Assembly (NCBI RefSeq): GCF_900129315.1
Contig: NZ_FQUS01000025.1
Coordinates: 1-64,000 of the forward strand
Direction: 5' to 3'
From: Fodinibius roseus
GTDB taxonomy: Bacteria > Bacteroidota > Rhodothermia > Balneolales > Balneolaceae
DNA length: 64,000 nucleotides
Shown: positions 19,109 through 27,391 of the stretch, one piece after another
How the letters are laid out: every line of letters begins with the position of its first letter
How positions within the stretch are numbered: position 1 is the first letter of the stretch
Position numbers and translations under genes: made by a program
Notes under the pieces: model-generated
Told to the model about the DNA's origin: nothing
The model's database searches: none
The model's input: the letters and a program-made list of their open reading frames with translations, nothing else

Positions 19109-19157
19109 GAGCGGGGACCGGAACAGGAGGAAGGCCCCGGGTAACCGGATGCGGGGA
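19109..19157 (+). repeat. GC-rich leader motif, copy 2
   Basis: GAGCGGGGAC, a G/A-rich middle and ACCGGATGCGGGGA match the element at 17651-17698 with small indels. It ends about 60 bp before the GH109-like start codon. Confidence 0.4.
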
Positions 19158-19217
19158 GGAAGGAATGCGCACGAAGCCGGATTTTTCGATAAAAGGTAAA
19201 TCTAAATTTTCAGTATT

Positions 19218-20651
19218 ATGGGAAACAATCGCAGAGACTTTCTAAAGCAAGCCGGCCTCGCCGGAGCAGGCATGATGATGGGCGGGTCCGCCGCCGGCCG
19301 GCAAACCCCTTTCAAACAAAGCCGCGAGCAAACCTTTAACATGCACGGCTACGCCGCCCCGCCGCTGGAGACCGTCCGCGTGGGCCTGGTCGGCATCGGC
19401 GCGCGCGGGTCAGGCACCGTCGAGCGGCTGGCCGTGATCGAAGGCGTGGAGATCAAGGCGCTGTGCGACCTGTACGCCGACCGGGTGAGCGATGCCATCG
19501 ACTCCATCCGGGAATTTTCGGACCACGATCCCGACGCCTACAGCGGCAGCGAGGACGCCTGGAAGCAGCTGTGCGAGCGGGAGGACATCGACCTGGTCTA
19601 CACGGCCACCCCGTGGGAGCTGCACGCCCCGATTGCGGTGTATGCCATGGAGCAAGGCAAGCACGTCTTTACCGAGCTGCCGGTGGCCACCACCATCGAG
19701 GACTGCTGGAAAGTGGTGGAGACCTCCGAGCGCACCCGCCGGCACTGCTACATGGAGGGCGGGGACTGCCACGACGGGATCGCCGCGGTGCTGCTGAATA
19801 TGGCCCGCCAGGGATTCTTCGGGGAGCTGGTCCACGGGGAGGGCCACTACATCCACGACCGCGTCTCCGACACCGAGGGACGCTGGGTCCGCGACGAGGA
19901 CAACCACAACTGGTTCGGCTACCGCCCGTGGCGGCTCAAAGAGAACGTCAACCGTAACGGCAACCTGTATCCCGGCCACGGGCTGGGTCCGCTGGCCCAG
20001 ATGATGGACCTCAACTACGGCGACCAGATGGACTACATGGTCTCCATCTCCAGCCGCGACTTTACCATGGCCGACAAGATGGAAGAGCTGTCCGAAATGG
20101 ACGACTACTACGAGGCCTACGAGGGCCTGGAGTTCCGGGGCAACATGAACACGAGCATTATCCGGACCAAACGGGGGCGGACCATCATGCTGCAGCACGA
20201 CATCAGCACCCCGCGCCCGGGCCGGCGGTTCCACCTGATCAGCGGCGACCAGGGCATCTTCGAGGCGCGTCCCCCGCGCATCGCCACCGGCCACGAAGGC
20301 TGGCTCCCGGAGGAGGAGTTCGAGTCGCTGGTCGAGGAGTACACGCCCCCGATCACCCGGATGTTCGAGCAGAAAGTCCGCGCAGCCGGCGGGCGCCGGG
20401 GCGAACGCTCCTACGAGCGGGTCACGGCCAGCGACTGGCGGCTGATCGACTGCCTGCGCAACGGGCTGCCCCTCAACAAGGATGTCTACGATGCGGCCCT
20501 GTGGAGCTGCATCACGCCCCTGAGCGAGTGGTCGGTGGCCCGGGAGGGCAACACCGTGAAGGTGCCCGACTTTACCGGCGGGTCCTGGAAGACCAACGAG
20601 CGCGGGATGGACCTGTCCGTAGCGGAAGGAGGGACCACCAACCTGATATAA
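19218..20651 (+). CDS. Tat-exported GH109-like NAD-dependent glycosidase/oxidoreductase
   Basis: The 477-residue protein has a strong Tat leader (N-R-R-D-F-L-K-Q-A-G). Its Rossmann motif is VGIGARGSG (about 58-66). The usual EKP of Gfo/Idh enzymes is ELP here (HVFTELPVATT, about 153). Features shared with GH109 alpha-N-acetylgalactosaminidases are the GELVHGEGHYIHD segment, WRLKENVNRNGNLYPGHGLG and MDYMVSISS. GH109 enzymes use NAD to oxidise C3 transiently and eliminate the aglycone. The substrate here is not certain and other alpha-linked N-acetyl sugars are possible. It is followed after 26 bp by the transporter gene. Confidence 0.83.
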   Translation: MGNNRRDFLKQAGLAGAGMMMGGSAAGRQTPFKQSREQTFNMHGYAAPPLETVRVGLVGIGARGSGTVERLAVIEGVEIKALCDLYADRVSDAIDSIREFSDHDPDAYSGSEDAWKQLCEREDIDLVYTATPWELHAPIAVYAMEQGKHVFTELPVATTIEDCWKVVETSERTRRHCYMEGGDCHDGIAAVLLNMARQGFFGELVHGEGHYIHDRVSDTEGRWVRDEDNHNWFGYRPWRLKENVNRNGNLYPGHGLGPLAQMMDLNYGDQMDYMVSISSRDFTMADKMEELSEMDDYYEAYEGLEFRGNMNTSIIRTKRGRTIMLQHDISTPRPGRRFHLISGDQGIFEARPPRIATGHEGWLPEEEFESLVEEYTPPITRMFEQKVRAAGGRRGERSYERVTASDWRLIDCLRNGLPLNKDVYDAALWSCITPLSEWSVAREGNTVKVPDFTGGSWKTNERGMDLSVAEGGTTNLI

Positions 20652-20677
20652 AATTAACTATAAGTATATAAAGGTAG

Positions 20678-21955
20678 ATGGGAAAACAACGATCCGAGAA
20701 CAAGCATAAGAACTCGCTTATCAAAAAAATACTTATTGCCCTGAGCGCGGTGGGACCGGGCCTCTTCCTGATCGGCTACAACATCGGCACCGGCAGCATC
20801 ACCACGATGGGGATGACCGGGGCCCAGCACGGGATGACCCTGCTGTGGGCGCTGCTGCTGTCGGGACTCTTTACCTATATCCTGATGGTGGCCTTCGGGC
20901 ACCTGACCCTGGTGACCGGGAAGACCGCCCTGCTGAATTTCAAGCGGGAGATCCCCAGCGTCGGCAAGCCGCTGGCGCTCTACATCATCGGGGCGCTGAT
21001 CCTCGGGGAGCTGCTGGCGCTGATCGGCATCATGGGCATCGTGGCCGAGCTGATCCAGGAGGGGATCCGCCTGGCCTCCGCCGACGGGGGACTGGTGGTG
21101 CAGACCGGCTGGATCATCCTGGTCATCAGTGCGGGAATCTTCGCCGTGCTCTGGTACGGGCAGTACAAGATCTTCGAGAAAATCCTGACCACCTTCGTGA
21201 TCCTGATGGTCGGCTGCTTTGTGGCGGTCTTTTTTATGGTCACCCCATCCTACTCGGCCATCCTCGAGGGCATGATCCCCGGCATCCCGGATACCTCCGG
21301 GTCGTACCGGCTGGTGGCCGCCATTGCCGGCACCACCTGTTCGGCGGCCGTCTTTGTGATCCGAAGCACCGTGGTGGCCGAGAAAGGGTGGACCATCGGG
21401 AACCTCAAGGATGAAAAGCGGGACGCCTTCGTGTCGGTGTTCACGATGATCTTCCTGAGCGCCATCGTGATGGCCGTGGGAGCCGGCACCCTGCATGTGA
21501 TGGGGCTGAAGATGGAGACCACCCTGGAGATGATCCGCCTGCTGGAACCCCTCGGGGGCGACCTGGCGGCCTTCCTGATGATCGTGGGTATCGCCGGGGC
21601 GGGGCTGTCGACCATCTTCCCGATCGTACTCATCGCCCCCTGGCTGGTGGCCGACTACATGGGCTGGGAGCGGGATATCCAGTCGCCGATGTTCCGGGGG
21701 CTGATCGTGGGGGGACTCCTGTTCGCCTTCGGCTCTATTTTCCTGGAGCAGACGCCGCCGGTGCTGATGGTGCTCTCGCAGGCCTTCCAGGCCGCGATCC
21801 TGCCGGCCGTGGCCATCCCGGTCTTTTACCTGCTGAACAAAGAGGAGCTGGTGGGCCCCGATCACCTGCCCTCGCGCAAGTGGAATGCCGGGCTGGTGGC
21901 CGTGATCATCTTCTCGCTGGTCACCACCTACTTCGCCGTCCGCGGGTTCTTTTAA
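20678..21955 (+). CDS. Nramp-fold transporter lacking the canonical metal-binding motifs
   Basis: The 425-residue protein has about 11 hydrophobic segments and the overall look of the Nramp/LeuT-fold family: GPGLFLIGYNIGTGS in the first helix and AAIAGTTCSAAVFVIRS at the sixth. In true Nramp metal carriers helix 1 contains DPGN and helix 6 contains MPH. Here those positions read roughly GTGS and SAA, so none of the known metal ligands remain. In a row of glycan enzymes it is more likely to carry an organic product or another ion across the inner membrane. The substrate is unknown. GGTAG precedes the ATG, and the gap to the next gene is 37 bp, so the genes are probably co-transcribed. Confidence 0.78.
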   Translation: MGKQRSENKHKNSLIKKILIALSAVGPGLFLIGYNIGTGSITTMGMTGAQHGMTLLWALLLSGLFTYILMVAFGHLTLVTGKTALLNFKREIPSVGKPLALYIIGALILGELLALIGIMGIVAELIQEGIRLASADGGLVVQTGWIILVISAGIFAVLWYGQYKIFEKILTTFVILMVGCFVAVFFMVTPSYSAILEGMIPGIPDTSGSYRLVAAIAGTTCSAAVFVIRSTVVAEKGWTIGNLKDEKRDAFVSVFTMIFLSAIVMAVGAGTLHVMGLKMETTLEMIRLLEPLGGDLAAFLMIVGIAGAGLSTIFPIVLIAPWLVADYMGWERDIQSPMFRGLIVGGLLFAFGSIFLEQTPPVLMVLSQAFQAAILPAVAIPVFYLLNKEELVGPDHLPSRKWNAGLVAVIIFSLVTTYFAVRGFF

Positions 21956-21992
21956 CCCGAACGTCAACTCATACCCTTAAAAAAACAAAACC

Positions 21993-23318
21993 ATGGAAAA
22001 CAATCGCAGAGATTTTCTCAAAAAAGCCGGGCTTGCGGGACTGGGACTCGCGGGCGGCGGGGTGTTTAACGAGCTGTTCGCCAACCCGCACAGCTCCCAG
22101 GCAATGCCCTCAGCACCGGCAGGCCGAAGCAGCGCGGGATCGATGACCTTCTCCGCCAGTGAAGAAGCCGGAACCAGCCTGATCGGCGCCTACGGGAGCT
22201 GGGCGGCCTCGCTGATCGAGGGAGAGCTGCCCGAATTCTCCTACCGGAGGGCGGAATGGGAGGATCTCTCCTCCTGGCGCAGGGCCGCCGGCGAGCGTTT
22301 TGAAGAGCGGCTGGCCATCCCCGGCATCGGGGACACCCCGGAAGTTACGGTCCGTGACCGCTACAGCTATGACGGGCTGGAGATCGAAGAGCTGAGCTGG
22401 CAGCTCCCGTACGGGCGTCCCACCCGGGCCATCCTGCTGAAGCCCCGGGATGCAAAGGGTCCGCTGCCCGGCATCCTTGGCTTTCACGATCACGGGGGCA
22501 ACAAATACTTCGGGCGGCGCAAGATTACGCGGACCAGCGACGACCGGCATCCCATGATGGAGACCCACCAGCAGGACTACTACGACGGTTTTGCCTGGGC
22601 CAATGAAATAGCCAGGCGGGGCTACGTGGTGCTGGTGCCCGACGCCTTTCCCTTTGCCAGCCGCCGGGTGCTGCTGGAGAACGTCCCCGAGCATCTGCGC
22701 GACGGGCTGGACGACCGGAACCCGGAGGAACCCGACAACATACGCGCCTACAACGACTGGGCCGGCGACCACGAGCATGTGATGGCCAAATCGCTGTTCA
22801 GCGCCGGCACCACCTGGCCCGGCGTCTTCTTCGCTGAAGATCAGAAAGCCCTCGATATCCTGTGTGCCCGCGGCGACGTCGACGAAGACCGCATCGGATG
22901 CGGGGGCTTGTCCGGCGGCGGCATGCGCACCGTATTCATGAGCGGTATGGACGAGCGGATCAGCTGCTCCGTCTGCGTCGGCTTCATGACCACCTGGAAA
23001 GATCTCATCCTGGCGAAGTCCTACACCCACACCTGGATGACCTACGTGCCCCTGCTGCCCGGCGAGCTGGATTTCCCCGAAATCCTGGGATTGAAAGTAC
23101 CGTCATTGTCCCCCCTGGTGCTGAACAACGAAGAAGATCCCCTCTTTACCCTCTCCGAGATGAAAAAGGCGGATACCATCCTGGGGGACGTCTACAGCAA
23201 GGCGGGAGCCGGCGACCGGTACCGGTGCTCCTTTTACCCGGGCCCCCACAAATTCGACCGGCCCATGCAGCAGGAAGCCTTCGACTGGTTCGACCGCTGG
23301 CTGAAAGGGAAAGGGTAG
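21993..23318 (+). CDS. Tat-exported alpha/beta hydrolase (acetyl-xylan-esterase-like)
   Basis: The 441-residue protein starts with a classic Tat leader (N-N-R-R-D-F-L-K-K-A-G). The hydrolase core begins near residue 130 (AILLKPRDAKGPLPGILGF). The nucleophile elbow is GGLSGGG (Ser at about 305), an acid is likely in NNEEDPLFT (about 375), and the catalytic His is likely the one in GPHKFDRPM (about 418). It resembles the Abhydrolase_7/glucuronoyl-esterase-like group, which removes ester substituents from polysaccharides. Broken copies of parts of this gene occur at 28558, 29456, 36845 and 41248, which makes it the most duplicated gene in the window. Confidence 0.82.
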   Translation: MENNRRDFLKKAGLAGLGLAGGGVFNELFANPHSSQAMPSAPAGRSSAGSMTFSASEEAGTSLIGAYGSWAASLIEGELPEFSYRRAEWEDLSSWRRAAGERFEERLAIPGIGDTPEVTVRDRYSYDGLEIEELSWQLPYGRPTRAILLKPRDAKGPLPGILGFHDHGGNKYFGRRKITRTSDDRHPMMETHQQDYYDGFAWANEIARRGYVVLVPDAFPFASRRVLLENVPEHLRDGLDDRNPEEPDNIRAYNDWAGDHEHVMAKSLFSAGTTWPGVFFAEDQKALDILCARGDVDEDRIGCGGLSGGGMRTVFMSGMDERISCSVCVGFMTTWKDLILAKSYTHTWMTYVPLLPGELDFPEILGLKVPSLSPLVLNNEEDPLFTLSEMKKADTILGDVYSKAGAGDRYRCSFYPGPHKFDRPMQQEAFDWFDRWLKGKG

Positions 23319-23320
23319 CC

Positions 23321-23791
23321 CTATTGATCCAGGTCCAGCAGGGTACCGACAAGTTTTTTCAGCGTTTCATCCATAGAATCGCTGGCCTGGAGCATGAACT
23401 TTTTATCGCTCTCAACATGTTCGTCATAGCCCAAAAAAGAAGGGGCGTGAGTCTGAACCGCGTACCTTAAAAACCGCAGTTCGACGTTTTCGCGGTCCGC
23501 CCGGATCGCATGTTCAAGCATATTCCTTCCCTTTTTAAAGTGGGATAATTTGGAAAAAGGATTGACAACATGCCTGGCCATCATCATGGTAGCGCTTCCT
23601 TTATACCCTAACAGGAGCGGTTTTTCAGAGGCGTTCCGGGATTCTGTCAGTCTGATTAGGGTCTCACATGCCTGCTCCTCTTCCGCCGCTTTCAGGTAAA
23701 GCAGTCTGACTTTATTTATGAAGTCGGTTTGGGCATAGCAATTTGCACCGAAAAAAAGCAGGAACCATAACAGCAGCGCTGTGTTCTTCAT
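23321..23791 (-). CDS. Small secreted protein of the carotenoid operon, unknown function
   Basis: The 156-residue protein starts MKNTALLLWFLLFFG with a clear Sec signal ending at NCYAQ. I chose ATG 23791 because it overlaps the crtB stop codon in an ATGA arrangement; ATGs at 23797 and 23809 are upstream alternatives inside crtB. The mature part is helical, with no motif I can name, and contains one segment (GSATMMMARHVVNPFSKLSHF) suggestive of a TPR-like helix pair. Its coupling to crtB suggests a role in carotenoid or membrane biology, but no function is assigned. Confidence 0.7.
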   Translation of the reverse strand: MKNTALLLWFLLFFGANCYAQTDFINKVRLLYLKAAEEEQACETLIRLTESRNASEKPLLLGYKGSATMMMARHVVNPFSKLSHFKKGRNMLEHAIRADRENVELRFLRYAVQTHAPSFLGYDEHVESDKKFMLQASDSMDETLKKLVGTLLDLDQ

Positions 23792-24624
23792 ATCCATTTG
23801 AGTTTGCATTGCAAAAGGCTGTTGAGCATCAGTCCCAATTTTTTGCCGTTGTTGATTCTGACCCGTTCATTCAATATCCGGTTGGCCGGCAGTCTCCTTA
23901 TTTTCCTGAATAACGACCGGTAGGTTACGTAAGCAAGATAAACGCCTCCTTTTGCTGAGGCGGGAAGCTGGCGGATTCCCGTCAGCGCTATATTGAAATC
24001 ATCTTCAATTTCGTCTTCGATCTGTCTTTTGGATTGTTCGTTGAAATCAGTTAAATCCACTTCGGGGAAATAAACTCTCCCCAGAACATGATAATCTTCC
24101 CGCAGGTCCCGTAAAAAATTCACTTTTTGAAAAGCCGCTCCCAGTTTCATGGCATACGGCTTCAGCCTCTCGTACATCTGTTGATCTCCCTCGGTGAAAA
24201 CCTGCAGGCACATCAGGCCTACTGCTTCCGCCGATCCGAAAATGTATTGTTGATAGGTTGAGGAGGTATAATCCACCTTTTTCAAATCCATCTCCATACT
24301 TTGAAAAAAAGCTTCAATCAGGTCAGCATTGATGTTGAACTGATGAACCGTCTGCTGGAATGCATTCAGAACCGGATTAAGCGATATTCCTCTGTCGATG
24401 GCCTCGTAGGTTTCTTGCTTGAAATCGGAAAGCAGGTATTTCTGGTCATAGCCTTCAAAACTGTCCACAATTTCATCAGCGAGCCGTACAAAACCGTAGA
24501 TCGCATGGATATGATCTCTCAGGCGATCGTGCAGAAAATAGATGCCCAGGGAAAAACTGGTACTGTAGGTACGGGTCACATTTTTACTGATCTGCGCCGA
24601 TAGATTGTCATATAGCCGCTTCAT
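23788..24624 (-). CDS. crtB: Phytoene/squalene synthase family, phytoene synthase
   Basis: The 278-residue protein condenses two geranylgeranyl diphosphates into phytoene. Aspartate-rich motifs for diphosphate binding are seen: RLADEIVDSF (about 47-56) and NFLRDLREDYHVLGRVYFP (about 166). The start overlaps the end of crtI by 17 nt, and its stop overlaps the next gene, so translation is probably coupled. The length matches the family. Squalene synthase is the alternative, but the crtI neighbour favours phytoene. Confidence 0.92.
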   Translation of the reverse strand: MKRLYDNLSAQISKNVTRTYSTSFSLGIYFLHDRLRDHIHAIYGFVRLADEIVDSFEGYDQKYLLSDFKQETYEAIDRGISLNPVLNAFQQTVHQFNINADLIEAFFQSMEMDLKKVDYTSSTYQQYIFGSAEAVGLMCLQVFTEGDQQMYERLKPYAMKLGAAFQKVNFLRDLREDYHVLGRVYFPEVDLTDFNEQSKRQIEDEIEDDFNIALTGIRQLPASAKGGVYLAYVTYRSLFRKIRRLPANRILNERVRINNGKKLGLMLNSLLQCKLKWI

Positions 24625-26107
24625 GTGTTCGGTTGTTTAAATATTTGAGTAACTGTTGCGAAGCAATTTTGCCGGAAATAAGTGCCGGCGGTACACCGGG
24701 TCCGGGAACGGTAAGTTGTCCCGCATAAAAAAGGTTATCGATTTTTTTATTGCTGACTTTTGGTTTCATAATGGCCGTTTGCCTCAAGGTGTTGGCAAGT
24801 CCGTAGGCATTGCCCTTGTAGGAATGGTAATCGTCCATAAAATCACTGACGCAATAGCTTTGTTTGAAATCGATATGGGGAGTAAGCGGGGTGCCCGTGT
24901 AGTTCTCCAGGCGGCCCATCATAAGCTGAAAATACTTTTCGCGGACCGCCTCGCCATCCTCCAGTCCCGGTGCGATAGGCATCAGGAGAAACAAATTTTC
25001 ATGTCCCTCGGGAGCAAGCGTGTCGTCGGTGCGGGAGGGACAGCATGCATAAAAGAGGGGATGCGTGGGCCATTGCGCCTCACGGTATATTTGTCTGGAA
25101 TGCTGAAGCAGATCCCCCTCAAAGAACAGGGTGTGATGCTGCAGGGATGCGATTCTTTTTGAAATACCCAGGTAAAAAATGAGGCAGGAAGGGGCCAGGG
25201 TCTTGTTTTGCCAGTATTTTTCGCTGTAATTGCGGTGCGAGGCGGGAAGCAGCTGATGTTCAACATGATGATAATCCGCCGCTGCGATTACCCCGTCAGA
25301 GGGAATGTTCTCTCCGTTGCAGATAATCCCCCTTGCCGAACTGTTTTCGACGACAATATGTTCCACACAGGCGTTAAACCGGAACGTTGCGCCATTGGCG
25401 GCCGCTACCTCCATAACGGCCTTGACTACGTTTCCGAACCCCCCTTCGGGATACCAGGTTCCGAGTTTTAAACCGGCATAACTCATCAAACTGTATAAGG
25501 CCGGAGTATCCTGCGGCATGCCGCCCAGGAAAAGGACGGGAAACTCCATGAGCGCAATCAGCCTGGGGTGAGAAAAATGGGCACGCACATGCCTGCTGAA
25601 CGACGAGAACATATCCATGCGCAACGCTTTTTTGATCAACCCGGCATCGGCAAACTCGGTAACAGAGAGGCCGGGCTTGTAGGCCATCTCATGCATCCCC
25701 TTTTCGTATTTGTATTCCGCTTCCCGCATGAAGGCCCTCAGCTTCTCCGAACTTCCCGTTTCGACGGATTCAAACAGGCTGCACAGCTCGTCAAAACCCG
25801 AAGGGATATTCATAAGGGTTTCCTCGCCGGAAAAGACCATCCCGAAGGAGGGATCGAGCAGTTTCAGCCTGTAAAAGTCCGACGGCCTGTACCCGAAATC
25901 ACCAAAGAACTGTTCGAATATATCGGGCATCCAGTACCAGCTCGGCCCCATGTCGAACACATAGCCGTTCCCGGGGTTCAGTTGCCGGGCGCGTCCCCCC
26001 GGCGCGCCATTCTTTTCATACACGGTCACCTCGTGTCCCGCTGCCGACAGATATGCGGCCGCGCTCAACCCGGAAAAACCAGCGCCTATAATCGATATTC
26101 TGGACAT
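24608..26107 (-). CDS. crtI: Phytoene desaturase
   Basis: The 499-residue flavoprotein has the dinucleotide motif IGAGFSGLSAAAYL (5-18) followed by EVTVYEKNGAPGGRARQL. The C-terminal FAD segment NLFYAGQLTVPGPGVPPAL (about 465-483) is the typical CrtI signature. It introduces double bases into phytoene to form lycopene or related polyenes. It lies 35 bp after the MerR-type regulator and shares the operon with crtB. No cyclase or hydroxylase gene is in the window, so the end product is not known. Confidence 0.93.
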   Translation of the reverse strand: MSRISIIGAGFSGLSAAAYLSAAGHEVTVYEKNGAPGGRARQLNPGNGYVFDMGPSWYWMPDIFEQFFGDFGYRPSDFYRLKLLDPSFGMVFSGEETLMNIPSGFDELCSLFESVETGSSEKLRAFMREAEYKYEKGMHEMAYKPGLSVTEFADAGLIKKALRMDMFSSFSRHVRAHFSHPRLIALMEFPVLFLGGMPQDTPALYSLMSYAGLKLGTWYPEGGFGNVVKAVMEVAAANGATFRFNACVEHIVVENSSARGIICNGENIPSDGVIAAADYHHVEHQLLPASHRNYSEKYWQNKTLAPSCLIFYLGISKRIASLQHHTLFFEGDLLQHSRQIYREAQWPTHPLFYACCPSRTDDTLAPEGHENLFLLMPIAPGLEDGEAVREKYFQLMMGRLENYTGTPLTPHIDFKQSYCVSDFMDDYHSYKGNAYGLANTLRQTAIMKPKVSNKKIDNLFYAGQLTVPGPGVPPALISGKIASQQLLKYLNNRTHEAAI

Positions 26108-26142
26108 GATGTTATGTTGATGTTACTTAAAAAACACAACCG

Positions 26143-27027
26143 CTATGCGTTTAGCTGTTGCTCGAGATGTTCAACTGATTTCAGCCAGATCATGCTCTTT
26201 CCCGTTTTCAGCTGACTAATTAAGTCGCGGTTGCCCGACAGGTATATCGTTTTATCGGGAATGCTGTCCTTTAGCTGATCAAGGTATGTACGGCTATTTT
26301 CAGGCAAATCGTTGTGCACTAAAAAAAACAGCAGGCGATCGGACCCCGTATCTGCTACGGCATTTCTGAGCAGCTGCAACGGGACATTGGCCCCGAGGTA
26401 TATCGCCTGATGGCCGGAACGGCGAATAAGATAATGGGCAAACAGCAATCCCAGCTCGTGAAATTCATTTTCGGGAAGGAACAGCAGCCATTTATCCGCC
26501 TCCGGTTCAGCAGGGGGCAGCGAATCGATAGCCGTCAGCAGTTTCTGCCTGAGCAGATTACTTAAAAAATGTTCCTGAACCGGCGGCATACGGTCGCTCG
26601 TCCACATCAATCCCAGACGCACCATTACAGGGTATATGATCCTGCTGTAGGCATCCGTCATTCCGTATCGCAGCAGGCAGTGAGAAAATACCTTTTCAAA
26701 ATATAATTCATCATAGCTCATACCGGCTGCTATAAGCTGCAAAACAAAATATTCATCCGTTTGATCGGTCGTCGTTTGTTCCTGTTCCTCTAAAACCAGT
26801 TCGTTCAGCTTTTCATCCGGCATCGCACCCAGTTCCCCCAGCTTATAACCGGCATTTTTGAGGCTTACGATATTCAGCAGCCGACGCAGTTGTGCGTTGC
26901 TGTAATACCGGGTGTTGCCCTCCGATCGATTCGGCTTCAGGGCACCGTAGCGCTGTTCCCACATCCGGATGGTATGCGGTTTGACGCCCGAAAATTGCGA
27001 TATCTGCGATATTGAAAAAGTATCCAT
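26143..27027 (-). CDS. carH: CarH-like MerR regulator with B12-binding domain
   Basis: The protein has 294 residues from ATG 27027; an upstream in-frame ATG at 27060 would add 11 residues before the HTH. A MerR-type helix-turn-helix covers about 1-70 (ISQISQFSGVKPHTIRMWEQRYG). A cobalamin-binding part follows, with the W-x9-E-H motif of CarH/LitR photoreceptors (Trp142, Glu152-His153) and the E-x-H-x-x-G cobalt ligand motif (His190). CarH represses carotenoid genes in the dark with adenosylcobalamin and releases DNA on illumination. Its place as first gene of the crt operon fits autoregulation by light. The residue after Trp142 is Thr, whereas Thermus CarH is recalled to have a cobalt-capping His there, so the photoproduct may differ. 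Confidence 0.82.
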   Translation of the reverse strand: MDTFSISQISQFSGVKPHTIRMWEQRYGALKPNRSEGNTRYYSNAQLRRLLNIVSLKNAGYKLGELGAMPDEKLNELVLEEQEQTTTDQTDEYFVLQLIAAGMSYDELYFEKVFSHCLLRYGMTDAYSRIIYPVMVRLGLMWTSDRMPPVQEHFLSNLLRQKLLTAIDSLPPAEPEADKWLLFLPENEFHELGLLFAHYLIRRSGHQAIYLGANVPLQLLRNAVADTGSDRLLFFLVHNDLPENSRTYLDQLKDSIPDKTIYLSGNRDLISQLKTGKSMIWLKSVEHLEQQLNA

Positions 27028-27320
27028 GTTAATAATTTGCAACATATATTTAAACAGCATAGTTCCAACTGCGCCTGCTTCCTGCCGCCCGGATGCTGCT
27101 GGCGGTATCGGTTCAATGAAAAAGATATAAAACTATGGCGTTATTTACTGTTTAAAAGCGTTTTTCTGTTACCATCCTTTTGACAGGGATATTTGTCAAC
27201 CCGTTGTTTCGGCCGATCTCTGTATGTTGCGATTTCAACATCCCCGGTATAGGCTCATGCACTGCAGGTGTAAGATCGGGTGGTATTGAAGAAAATCCTG
27301 TTTAAAGCCTGTGATAATAA
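27028..27320 (-). promoter_or_regulatory. Upstream region of the carH-crtI-crtB operon with inverted repeats
   Basis: The gap between the fasciclin terminator and carH contains ATGTTG-6-CAACAT (27224-27241) and TTGACA-8-TGTCAA (27180-27199). A looser ATGTT...AACAT overlaps the start region (27026-27045). The first and third share half-sites, so one of them could be the operator of the B12-dependent repressor. No B12 riboswitch box was noticed. This is an inference from position and symmetry. Confidence 0.4.
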
Positions 27321-27349
27321 AGCCACGCCCCGGGATACGGGGCGTGGCT
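27321..27349 (-). terminator. Terminator of the fasciclin gene
   Basis: A perfect 12-bp inverted repeat is seen, AGCCACGCCCCG (27321-27332) and CGGGGCGTGGCT (27338-27349), with a 5-nt loop. Read on the minus strand, TTTATTATC follows. It lies 42 bp downstream of the fasciclin stop codon. Confidence 0.85.
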
Positions 27350-27391
27350 AATCAGCGTAGAGATCTTAGTAAGAGTCATTCCATTTCCGGA

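Noticed and set aside
882-21967. Several long open frames antisense to the GC-rich genes (for example 882-2426, 4778-6409, 15100-16365, 17640-19043 and 20654-21967)
   Set aside because: They are mirror frames caused by high GC and biased codon use. Their translations are low in motif content, and each lies wholly opposite a well-supported gene.
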